Source: Strix aluco
Taxonomy: Eukaryota > Chordata > Aves > Strigiformes > Strigidae
Assembly: GCF_031877795.1 (NCBI RefSeq)
Contig: NC_133933.1
Location: forward strand, 7,190,632 to 7,254,631
Direction of reading: 5' to 3'
Length of the DNA: 64,000 nt
Shown here: in pieces, positions 12,061 through 23,400 of the stretch
Layout: each line of letters starts with the position of its first letter
How positions within the stretch are numbered: the stretch's first letter is position 1
Made by a program: the position numbers and the translations under genes
The notes under the pieces: model-generated
What the model was told of the DNA's origin: nothing
The model's database searches: none
The model's input: the letters and a program-made list of their open reading frames with translations, nothing else

Positions 12061-12106
12061 CAGCCAAAATGTGTTTTTTTGGTGTTCCTTTTGGTTTTTT
12101 GGTGGG

Positions 12107-12145
12107 TTTTTTTTTTGGGGGGGGAGTGGTGGTGGTGGTGAGTGG
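12107..12145. repeat. T10-G8 tract with (GGT)n
   Basis: T10 at 12107-12116 is followed by G8 and then several GGT units. It has the same T-then-G polarity as the tracts near 10021, 37197 and 56502. Confidence 0.85.
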
Positions 12146-12159
12146 TGTTATTTTATTTT

Positions 12160-14770
12160 TATTCTGGGAGGCAGCTCTTCCCTTTATGGTTTTACCCACA
12201 GCAACTGGACAAATTTGCTGCAAACACCTCTGGCAGCACAGGCTGCTAGTGAATCCTTCAGGGCGGAGAGATCTCAGGCTCCTCTACAAATGTTGGGTTG
12301 CTCCAAGAAGAGCATGAACTCCTGCGGGAGCCCTGAAGGTTTTAATAAAAGGGACCCCCACAGGAGGATGGGGCTGAAAGGTTTGACTTGAAACTACACA
12401 ATGGGACAAACAAAATAAAATTTTAAAAAGCCCTCAAGCACAAAGGAAGTGTTTGCTGGCATGGCTTTGGTGCAGTCCCCAAAGTAAGTCCTACCTTGTC
12501 ATCCCCAGGGCCACCCTGCACCTTGTCCCTGCTGCCTGGCAGCATGGCTTGGTCTGTAATTACAGGAAGGTGATGGAGCCACAGTCATCAAAGGTGCGAG
12601 GGAGGAGGGAGGCAGGACCAACAAATGTGGATTTGAGTCTAGGTGGTTGCCGTGTGGGGCCAAGGACAGAAAGGGTTGTGCAGAGCTGAGGGTTCAGTTT
12701 GCAATTATATGCCAGATCTCACTGATCCCTAATGGCCTGTGGTGGCATTTTTATCTCCAGTAAGAAAAAAAGAATAAAACCCAAAAAACCCCCATTCCCT
12801 GGCAAGTACATTGTTAGGAAAGTATCTAAAACAAATACTGAAAAAGCACGTTTTCCTCCATAAAATTGCCTCTGAAGATTTGCAAAGCCACATGCATTTG
12901 CAGAGTAGGAAGGGGGAAAAGATGCTAAAATAATTATGGCTTGCTTTGGGTGTGTCTGCTTAGGAACAGATTTTAAATAAGGCATATTGAAAAAATCCTC
13001 TTGAGTCTGACCTCTGTTAGAGTCCATCTGCCACTTACTCAAGCCACCCTGGCATGTGGAGGGGAGCCATGGTGGTGGTGCCACTGGAGGGGATTACTTG
13101 ACAAGGGTGATGGGACGGCTTTCTCCTCCCAAAGACAGACCCGACATGTCCCCAGCATTCCCAGCTGCCTCTCCTGCTCCTGCATCCCTCTCCCCCATGG
13201 TTTCCCAGTCTCACACTGAACATATTTAAATATGTCTATAGGGATAAAAATGGTATTTATCCAAGAAGGAACAGTTTCAGTACAAAAATCTTCTGTTACC
13301 TTCTGAGAGAATCCCTGTTTCATGCACGCTGAAAGGAACTAACTCCTTCCAGGTGGTTTGTTTCTTGATATTTGCTTGGTTTGTGCTTTAACTTGACTCA
13401 GGCCACTCACTAGATCAGACCTCCATCCACAGGCACCCTCTGGTGCTGTGGGGTCACACTGTGGGGCTAATGTCCTGTGCATCTCCGCCAACCCAGGAGC
13501 ATCTACCCAGCGTGGCTTTGGGTCCCCTTGGTTCACCCAAGCTTCCATCTGCAGTTAAACCTCCTCTGGTCCCTGGCCAGGACATGGGCTACAGGAGCCC
13601 AGCACATCAGAGAAGACGGGCATCCATCAAACCCATCCTTTGAATCAGATTTTGCTGCTGGGGGAGGACTTCTGTTGATGGAGCACATGGAAGACTTGGG
13701 TTCTTTAGGAAGTGAACCCAAAATTATTGACCTGGAGCAGCAAGCAACTCCTTATTCATAAGAATCACGATATTGGAGTCCCTTTTACCTCTCCTATTAG
13801 GGCAAAAATTGTGTCACTTATGAAAGCTGACAGCCTCTATACATTTCTTGTGCATGTGTGCGTGTGAGTATTTCATACATCCAACAGGGAATACTTGACC
13901 TTGAAGGGTGAGGGTGTGCAAGCAGCAGTGCAGGCAAATTTTCATGTCCCTGCATATATGTGCCATCTCTTGGGAGCAATGCAAGAGTTGGTGGTTTATT
14001 TATTGCCTGGCTCTTGACATGCTTTGAAATTTATTTTTTTTTTTAATCTCATGATTTTCAGTTAACCTTTTCATTTTTTCCAGGAGCACGGAAGGACCTG
14101 AACAGGATTAAGAAGGGATGCACCACAAAGGAAACATGTCTTGGACCGTTTTGCTGCCTGCCATCAGCAGCACACAGAATCACCAGTACGGAGCTACGTG
14201 GCTTTGTAGGACATCCCCCAACCCCATTGTGCTGGATACATGCCTATATTTATCCCAGTTTTCCCAAATTTATTTGTCCCAAATTACCAACGGACAGGGA
14301 GCACTTGCTGCTTTTTTTTTTTGCTGTGTCTAGGTTGCATAAATGTGAGGTGGGCAGCACTGTGACAAAACATGTCTGTTTGGAAAAAAAAGTTTAAAAT
14401 CCTCCCCCAAACACTGAGAGGGGAATTCAGTGCCACAGGATGAAGCAGTGCATGGAGTCAGTTTTTACCCTTGGTTCGCTCCTTGTGCCTTCCCACAGCT
14501 TTTCCTCCAGGACAGGGCAGGGAAAAATTGGGTGGCTGATTTTGTTAGCATCAAACTTCAGTACTGAAAGCAGTTGATAGGAAGTGCGGCTTAATTGTTT
14601 TAATTTGCCTGGTAATTTATCAAACAACTGGTTCCTTGGCATGCATGGGGCCCTCATTTCCTACCTCCAGCCCTTTGTGGTGACGTCCACCTGGGGCCTT
14701 GTTACACACCCCTGAGCCCGCGTAGCTTCAGCTCATCTCCCATCCCCTGGTACGCAGGCTCACCTTCTGC
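12160..14770. other. Unique non-coding sequence
   Basis: Mixed-composition DNA with short A/T runs (for example near 12103, 14033 and 14315). I see no CR1, no gene and no block that looks unusually constrained. Confidence 0.55.
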
Positions 14771-14775
14771 ACCCA

Positions 14776-15081
14776 TTATTTAATTTAATTTAATTTAATT
14801 TAATTTAATTTTAGTTTAGTTTAATTTAATTTAATTTAATTTAATTTAATTTAATTTAATTTAATTTAATTTTATTTTATTTTATTTTATTTTATTTTAT
14901 TTTATTTTTATTTTATTTTACTTTATTTTACTTTATTTTATTTTACTTTATTTTATTTTATTTTATTTTATTTTATTTTATTTTATTTTATTTTATTTTA
15001 TTTTATTTTATTTTATTTTATTTTATTTTATTTTATTTTATTTTATTTTATTTTACTTTATTTTATTTATTTTATTTTTTT
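14776..15081. repeat. Compound (TTTAA)n-(TTTTA)n pentanucleotide microsatellite
   Basis: About 300 bases are pure pentanucleotide array. The left part (to about 14870) is roughly 18 units of TTTAA, interrupted by two TTTAG units near 14811-14820. The right part is roughly 40 units of TTTTA with scattered TTTAC variants (near 14929, 14941 and 15051) and one TTTTTA. The sharp change of unit with few other interruptions suggests a point mutation that spread through slippage. The array is long enough to be polymorphic within the species. Confidence 0.97.
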
Positions 15082-15124
15082 AAATCTTCATTAATTCCAT
15101 GAACTGCTTCAATGCTTCAACCCC

Positions 15125-15140
15125 TTTTTTTTTTTTTTTT
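15125..15140. repeat. Poly-T run (T16)
   Basis: Sixteen T lie about 45 bases after the pentanucleotide array, separated by unique sequence. Confidence 0.9.
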
Positions 15141-16950
15141 GACACAGAGCACGAGGAAGATACAGACAGGTTAGAGTTACTCCACTGGAGGGTGTGTCTC
15201 ATCGCACACCCCCCATCTTCATGAAAGGCTCCCAGAGAGTTAAATTAACATCAAAGTGACATTACACAGGAGATGCCGTGGTGCAGTGAGACTCTGTTTC
15301 CACCCAGTGTGGGATTACATCTGCAGAGGGAAAAAAAAGGCTTCTGGAGTTTGTTTCTGAGAAGTTTTCAGTCCAACAGGTATCAGGATTGAGCCTTTCC
15401 CTGTGACACATGGTCCAAGAGGTAAAACAGCTGCCTGCCCAATGCGAGCAGAGAAGCATCACTGTGGGGGTGATGATAGCTGAAGACCAATGGCACAAGC
15501 AAATGGATGGGGGGGCAAAGAAACATCTTAACGTTAATAAATATGGCCAAGCTACAGAGAACATTCATTTGGAAACAATTAATGGGGATCTGGGGAAACC
15601 TTTAGCTTCACCTTTGCACTGAAATCAGAGAATATGAATCAGAAAGCGATGCGATGGCGTGGTGGAACTTAAGGCTGCTGCATCGAGGAGTTGTGTATGC
15701 GGCAGGCTCCCGCACTGCATCCTTCCTTCTTTATGCTGGATGCCCCTTTTCTGTGCTGGATGATTTATGTCCTTGCCCCGGGGTAAGAAAAACCTATTTG
15801 TGTGCTTTGGTGTTTCTGGAAGGGAAAGGAAACATTTTCAAACTGCAAAAATCCAGAGAAGTTGCAGGCATTTTTCTGAGTCTGCAAAGCCTGTGCTCCA
15901 GTGTGCTATGCCAGTGCTTATGTAGGCAATTAATTTACATAATAAAATTTTAATAATGATGCCTGATGAGTGCTCAGCTGTGCTTTGCCTGCACACAACT
16001 GGGGAATCTGTGACTTGCACAGGAATTAAATCGACTTGAGCAGGATCGAGCACCGGCAGACCTGGACACTGGGCTCAGACCACGCCTTTCCTCCCATCAC
16101 ATCAGGCAAACCCCCAAAATGGGGGATGCCAGTACCCAGGAAGCTCCTCTGGAGGCGGGGACCAGCACGTGCCTGTGCCAGGGTGGGGATGGACGGGGAA
16201 TCCCATCCCTTGCTTGGAGAGGGGATGGCAGCCCTGAGCTCCCCCACATCCCCCTGCCCCAGGGATCACCACGCTCCAGGACGCTGGGGGTATCTCTCGT
16301 GGTATCCAGCTATACGCTGGGGTGCAGCTCATGGACTTATTCCCCCAACATAAATAATCCTCAGCGCACAAGGATGAGGAAATGGAACATTCATAAATGC
16401 TGCTAAATAGACCACATTGAAATAAATAAACAAACAGGCATCTTACCTTTATTTTATCTTTTTTTTTTTTAGGGTTTTTTTCACTTAAAGTGACTTCACT
16501 ATGGGTCAAATACATTTTTGTTTCATTGAAAAACACACCATCTTCTTTTGCAGCCAAATTAGGTGGAGGTCCGCTCGGCGATTACCCCACTAACTGACCG
16601 TAGCACAGAGGCTGTGGTCTGGTACCCTTCTCAATCCCGCTCTCCTCTCCTGCCTAAGGGCCTCAGCTATGTCCTTGAGGGTTTTTGGGGCCAAGCTCCA
16701 ACCCCTGCTGCCAGGGAGGCCATTCCACTGTGGACACTTGGATATTCACCGCAGCACGAAGCAGGGATGCAGTGCTCCGCCTCACAGCTGCATGCACGAT
16801 TTACTCATGCAGAAGGTAATTTGTTTTTCATTTTCACCATCTCTCAGCGAAAGCATCGAATGCTGGGCTAATACCTCCCTTCCAAAGTTCTGTTGCTCTC
16901 TCTCCATGTGCTTTTATACATCTATGGGCAAACCAGAACCACCCTCCGGC
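15141..16950. other. Unique non-coding sequence
   Basis: No gene or repeat is recognised apart from short A/T runs (for example near 16461). The overlapping open frames at 15.4-16.9 kb lack domain signals. Confidence 0.5.
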
Positions 16951-17017
16951 CACGTTTCCCTTTGCAGCGAGCTGAACAGCTGCGTCGGGTACACATCCTG
17001 ACATCAAATGCTCTGCG

Positions 17018-17126
17018 AAATAACCAAGTCATCTCTAATTAAGTGTAAGATGACTGTATTCATTTAAATGTGCCATATTGATCAGAGCTAACGCTGCACT
17101 GATCAATCACTCCAATTTAAACTTCC
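17018..17126 (+). promoter_or_regulatory. Duplicated non-coding element, copy A (candidate enhancer)
   Basis: This AT-rich, non-simple sequence aligns in direct orientation with 20241-20349. Shared cores, read in order, are CTCTAATTAAGTG (17033-17045, a TAATTA homeodomain-type site), TATTCAT, TGCCATAT.GAT and ATCAATC..TCCA.TTTAA. The first 28 bases match copy B at 25 positions, and the whole 109 bases match at about two thirds. Just downstream, copy A alone has a perfect POU octamer ATGCAAAT at 17148-17155. The similarity is seen directly. A regulatory role is inferred from duplicated, clustered developmental-type motifs in DNA without genes. An ancient unnamed repeat is the main alternative. 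Confidence 0.4.
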
Positions 17127-17209
17127 TGCCTCTCCAGGAATCGATACATGCAAATAAAACCGCTAGGGAATTTAGATGATTTAATTCTTGCCAAAACCAG
17201 CGGGATCAG

Positions 17210-20180
17210 AAAGATCTCAAGAGGAAAGCCAAGTACAGGCCCATCTGCCACACTCCAGAGGGGTGTTTCATGATGTTTTTACACCCTGCTTTTGTCAATG
17301 GCAGCTTAGGCCTTAGGGTTTGAGGAAGGCAAACAGACCTATGGGAGTAGGGGGGATGCAAAACTGAATTTCATTTGACTTTGTATGATTTCCTCCAGCC
17401 TCGACAGAAGCTGTGCTCTGGGAGCTGTGGAACCTGCCTGTGATGGGCAGCCAGAGATCTCTGGTCCTGCCAGCAGGCAATGCCTGGCAAACCCTGCCCT
17501 CAAAAAGACCCATGCTCTCTCCTCCCTGTTGCCTTGCGAGCAGCACGTGGTGCGGGAAATGTAACACGCTGGTGGATAATACAGGCAGAGGAGAGAGGTT
17601 ATAGAGGGGAAGAGAGAGAGAGAAGAGAAGAAGGGATGAAAAAGAGGACAATTGTATAAAAAATACTCTTAGAAAAGGCTGGTTTGAAGTACAAATCAGT
17701 CAGGAAAAAAGCTTTCACATCTTCACAGTATTTCCAAGCCATTACAATGAAAGAAGCATTTGGAAGTCGTCATCGTCTCATCATTGCCCATCTCCACTGC
17801 TCACCTCTTTCAGGCTCAGTCCTAGTAACCTGTGGGTGAAGGAATCTCATTTTGAAACGAGGGATGGTCTAATTTCATCTCTTTCTTCTCAGGGAATGAT
17901 AGCAGCCCCTTTCTGATGGCAAGCCTCTCTCTTTGCTTACCTCAGAGATTGTTCTGTTCTCCGAGAGACCACTGCTTCTCAGGACAACATCATCACAATC
18001 AGAAAGTCCCTAATTAGATCCCCCACCACCCTGATGCACATTTAAATACCCAGGAGCCACTTGAAATCTCCAACATGCTGCTGAGAGGTAATTGGAGTGT
18101 TTCAAATTTTGACATGTCAGCAATGAAAACCAGACCAAAATGGGCAAAAGCTTTTAGTCCTTTTCTTTCCTACTTTCCCTTTGACCTTTCCATGTCTTCT
18201 CACAGGCATGGGTACAGTTTGGGGAGGACTGGAAGCTTCAGCTGTGAAACCAAAGGCAGAAGTCAGCAGGCAGATCAGGCTGCTTGCTTAGGCGTGTTGT
18301 GCTGTCTGCTGCTGAGTGCCCCCAGACAGGCTCCTGTTACAGTTTAGCCATGGATTATTGCCCTTTTTTAGTTCTCTTTGGAGGAAATATGCCTTTGAGG
18401 GGGGTTTGGTGACACGAGGGGAGACCCTGTGAGCGCTCACAGCCAGCGGACGACCGGACCAACCCAGCTGCTGGGAGGGTGTAAGGCCATATTTAGTTTA
18501 TATATGTATACCTACCTACATATAAAAAAAGCTCCTTTGACCACCAACCAAATGTCCTGTTTTGTACTGCTTCTCCAGGCAGCAGACTGGCAGCTAATTG
18601 CCCGGCACCAAGCTTAAATAGCTTTGTGACAGGAAAAAAAACCGCAACGAGGTGTGCTAAAAGCCTATGCGATAGGCTGTCTCAGCATGCTCGGGTTGCT
18701 GCTGGAGGCATTTGATGCAGATTAACCTCGTCTGGGGTGTTATTAAAGACTAGAAGAGTGGACAAAGCCAAGGGTTATGGAGCTCATTTATCTTTGCATG
18801 CCTCCCTGGGTCCATTCATCAGTTGCTGTCTTGCAGACGGTGTCTCTGCAAACGCTCCCTGCACTCGAGCAAGGCAAAGCTACATCCATCTTGGCACCTG
18901 GGGGAGACGGCCGTCAGCCATGCCAGGACACACTGGCTGCCAGGAACTGTGAAAGGACAGGACCTACGGGCTCATCCCCGTGGTGCCTTCAGGATGAATT
19001 CTTAAGCACCTTCATCTCAGTGTGGCAACAAAGCTCTGCTTGGGCATGCACACGCTCGCCGCGCTGCCTGGCCCTCTGGTCTCAGCTCTGCAAGCCAGGG
19101 ATCATTCTCCCTGTCCCCTCGCTCCCACGGGGTAGATGATAACCCGATTAGGTGGGATGGTAACCACAGATTGCAAGCGTGGCTCAGTGAAGCCTACAAG
19201 CCAGATCTCACCTTCCCCCATGTGAACATGCTCTTCTCGGTTTCTATAGCTACAAGAGAGGCAGGTCGGGCCCCTTTCTCTGACAGATGCATCTTTAAAA
19301 GTGGACAACACTTAGGAAGGACCCAGTATTGTCGGTGTGCAGTTGGGACGGTCAGAGACACTGCGTTGCCCAGATTTTTGGATCACATTGTCCTGATCTG
19401 GATTTTATGGGGTTTAGACACCTGAAATTTGTTAAAGTTCTGGTTTGGGGCACCTAAGTCTGCCCTTAACCCTGAAAGTACCTGTGACAGCAGGGTCCTT
19501 CTCCTCTTTTGTACCTGTGTACTTCAGTCCTGCATGATTAATTTATTACCACATCTCCCTGCAGGGACAGCCGATGGCCTTAGCAGGCACAAATCCCCTT
19601 CAGGCACCTGTGGTGTGCACTGGAGAGCTGGCTAATTGGAGAGGCAGCAAGACTCCCATTGCTCACCTCACAGCCCTGGGAGTGCCAGGGCCACTCGGGG
19701 CACAAGGCGTGTGCTTATCAATCATGTTGCTGTAAAGCATCGCTTGGCATTTTACAGTGGCATTAAAACATCATGGTACAAATGAAGCCCTAAGTAGGGG
19801 TTAGCCTGGTTTTTGAGATGTGTCTCTGTAACGCTGTGGATGGTGACAGCCGACACAAGTGCCGGAGGCTTTGCAGATCCTTGCAAAGATGCTGCGAAAA
19901 CCATCTTGCAGCGCTTCTCGCTGACCGCTGGTTCTTGAGCGCTGGAGTATGATGACCATGCTCCGTGCAATTACTCTTCTCCTTTTACGTCCCTGTGAGA
20001 AAAAAGAAAAATAAGTGTTTCGGCTGCAGATGAAGCTTTTGTGTCAATCTCTGCTTACAGACAAAGTCTGCTCAATCTTAGCCTGCAAAACCACTAAAGC
20101 ATATTCACTGAAGCAAACAGCATAAGTAAAGACTGAAATAAGGATGCATATGCATAAAACAAAGACCAGAAAATAAGGCA
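17210..20180. other. Unique sequence between the two duplicated elements
   Basis: This spacer separates copies A and B. It contains a GA-rich patch near 17606-17640 and ordinary unique DNA otherwise. I see no gene and no transposon in it. Confidence 0.55.
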
Positions 20181-20240
20181 GTATTTCCCTTCATAGGAAA
20201 TTACAGCATTGAAACGATCATTTTACTGATTTGAAATACT

Positions 20241-20349
20241 AAACAACCGAGTCAACTCTAATTAAGTGGAAAGCTGCAATATTCATCCAAACATGCCATA
20301 TCGATTACAGCGTGCTCTGAAACCAATCAATCTTTCCATTTTAAGTACC
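20241..20349 (+). promoter_or_regulatory. Duplicated non-coding element, copy B (candidate enhancer)
   Basis: This is the partner of copy A at 17018-17126, in the same orientation with a start-to-start distance of 3223 bases. The homeodomain-type core CTCTAATTAAGTG (20256-20268), TATTCAT, TGCCATATCGAT and ATCAATC are kept, while the linker positions have changed. The body needs only a one-base gap. The level of divergence points to an old duplication, and the retained cores suggest selection, which cannot be shown without other genomes. Confidence 0.4.
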
Positions 20350-20409
20350 AAGCTGCAACTGAAGCAGCAAACACGGGCATCGCTTCCTGACAGCTATTGA
20401 TAACTTCAC

Positions 20410-23400
20410 ACCCGGTTTTGAACCCCTTTGGAACATCCAGCCACTGAAAAGGTGTTGACCCCATTATTCCAGTCCTCCATCACCACGTGCTCATTTCAAT
20501 TTCCCCATCTCTCTTCCAGTCCTCGTCACTCTCCTTATTTTGTGGGATTTGCAATGTACCCAATGCCAAATCAGCCTGAAATGTGGTGAGAAAACCCAAG
20601 TATGACGGCTAGGCTGTGCGTGGATGCTTGAATGGCAATTAAATGTGTTTTTCAATATTGAGAGAAAAACTACAGCTATAAGCAGTGGATCAGCTCTCAA
20701 AAAGGGATTTATTTATTTTTTAATCTGCTTTGTGAAGTGCACACTTCTTCACCTCCAGCCCTCAAGCACAGCAGGGGCACGGAGCATCCCTGGAGGACAC
20801 CTTGGCTTATGGGCATAGGTTGGCCTGTGAAGAAGGGTTGACCTTTCTCAATTTCACTAATTTGGGCAGGTTGGGGATTTTTCTGGAGTGAGAAGAGGAC
20901 CAGCTCACATGTTGACAGAGGCCTAGTCCTTATTTTGCTTTGCCTGTGACAAGCAAGTTACCTTTAGGAAAACTAAGAAGATTCTCAAATAGTCAATAAA
21001 AGTGAGTTTCCATTTCAATCCATTGGGCCTTATTTCCTGAAGAGCTATGATCTCATCATACATCTCCAGACACACATGCATCTGCCCTGGCATGGGGGAA
21101 AAACAGGCTGATAAGCTGAGTGTTTTCCTTTTAACAGATTTCCCCCTTCCTCCCCAAATCTCCATTCTTTAGAAAACATATACTAGGCGTTAAGCAAAGG
21201 CACACACATACCCTTTCCCTTCCAGCATAAGTTTAAACAAGAAGGCAGATCACAGCATTTCTTGGACATAGGCTAGAAGAGGACATGGTGCAACGTGATG
21301 AGCAAACCCAGTTTACCTGGTGCGGGGTCCAAAGCAGCCACCCAAGTCTTGCAGTCTGCTAGGCAGGAACAGCAGCTTGCAGCTTTCAGAAGAGCTTTTG
21401 TTACCCATGCTGGTGGAAAAAAAAGGTGTTTCCTTTGTGCTTCAAACTGTTCCAGCTCTGCAGATATCAGACAGGGGAAAAAAAAAAAAAAAAAAAGCTA
21501 AATGCTCTCATATCTGTCTTTACCATTTTAGGCCAGTTGCATTAATTTGGTGGGGAGGGGAATTAACTCCTTAGTCTGAACATGTGGGAGTGGTACTAAC
21601 AAAAAAAAAATCACCTTCTGGCATCAAGAAGTAATTCCCCATTTGGAACTTTTCTCTAGTTCATTTCCCAGGAATCTGCAATCTTATTAATTACAAGAGT
21701 GTGTTATAGTGCCCCAGCTTACACAAGACTTGAAGTCTAGAAGAATGAGCGGCATGTTATGATTTAACTTAGTAAATAGAGTTCTCTCTCAAGAAATTGT
21801 TTTCTCAGTTGCAGACTTCGGTGAGAAACTTGCACCAATTGTTTAAGAGTGCCAGACAATAAAGCAAAAAACTGTAATTAACCATGTAGAGAAGCAGTAA
21901 ATGTTTTGCTCAGAGTGAGTAAGGCACGTTATCTCCCGTTCATGAAAAGCTGGGAACTGAAGAGGTTTTTTTTTTTTTTTTGGTAAGAGTCATGTTTGCT
22001 GTCAGAGTTGAAATATAAAAAAATCAATATTAATGAGAAGCAGATAGTGGAAATTCTATAAATCCTGATCGTGCTGTCTGCACCATCTTCCTGAAACGCT
22101 GTTACTTCCTTTAAAAAATGACAATGAAGGAGGTGAAAAAAAAAAAAACCAATCATAGATAAAAGAAAGGGAAGGAGAGAACAGCCCCCAGCCCAAAGAT
22201 TTTCTCACAGATGGGCCAGTCTCTTTGCTGCTAGCTTGGACAAGAGCAGCACAGCTCCGCTTGCCAGGCTATGAACTTTTCAAACATTTACGCCATATGT
22301 GTACTGCTGATTGGATGCCATCTTCCAACAAAACGAATTACAGAGGCTCCCTCTGGTGCAAATTGGACGTGTTCTCAGCTTTCTTTAACTTTTAAGCCTA
22401 GCATTTTCAGCCAAAGCTGGTCTTCAAATACTTGGCGTGCGAGCCTGCAGCAGAACGAGGAAGCGAGAAGGCCAAATGGTGAAATGGCAGCTCCCCAAAG
22501 AGGCTCCTCTCTAAAGAGCCCTTCTGCTTGCATTAGGGAGTGTCTGCAGGGGGCAAAGCAGGGGGCAAGACCAATGGCTGGACAAGTGGGGAGCGAAGAG
22601 ACCAAAGGCTCTTGATGTTAACCAAGCATGAGATCCAAGTGACATGCATTCAAGAAACCTACAGGAAACAGAAATTTGATAAATTGGCTTAGTTTGGAAG
22701 AAAGCTCTTGCATGCATTGCCTATGCGGACCAGAAATTCTCACCAAGCTTGAGACGCACTGGAAGGTATCCTGCAAGACAGACCTAATTTAGAGCATCTT
22801 AAAAGCAACTGACAGAGTCATCTGGACTTCACCCATTCTGGATAAAGTCCCTGAGAAAACTTCCTGAAAATGTCACCTAGTTCCAGAAAACTTCTGAGTT
22901 CTTAGAAAGCCCTTCTAGATGCTTCATCTGGAAAATGGAGAAGCTATTGGTGTGCTGAAATGAGATATCCTGCAATGACTTAATGAACTTCCTGTTGGAA
23001 AAGTCAATCTTCAAACAAAAATATGAAACAGTAAGAAAAAATAAGGTTCATATTTAAAATATTGTGAAATAGGCTGTTTTTCATGGCCTTTACAAAGAGA
23101 TTCCCATTTAATTTCTGATCCTTCCATTAACCTCTTGATTTTGGACAAGTTATAATAACTTGCCACACAAGAAAACACTCTTATCTTTTAATGTTAGTGA
23201 AAGCCTTGTGGAGCCTTCCCTAACTGAAGTTTTGAGTAGGCAGATTCCTCTGAACCCCAAAGACATCACCTCATACGTTATTACAAAGACGTCACTCCTC
23301 AGGCTAGAAACTGTCTCCTCTGGTTCTACAGAAAGTTGTCAAAGCATTACAACAACTGTCTGGTAATCCAGTCTGGATCAATTATAGCAATTAAATCCTG

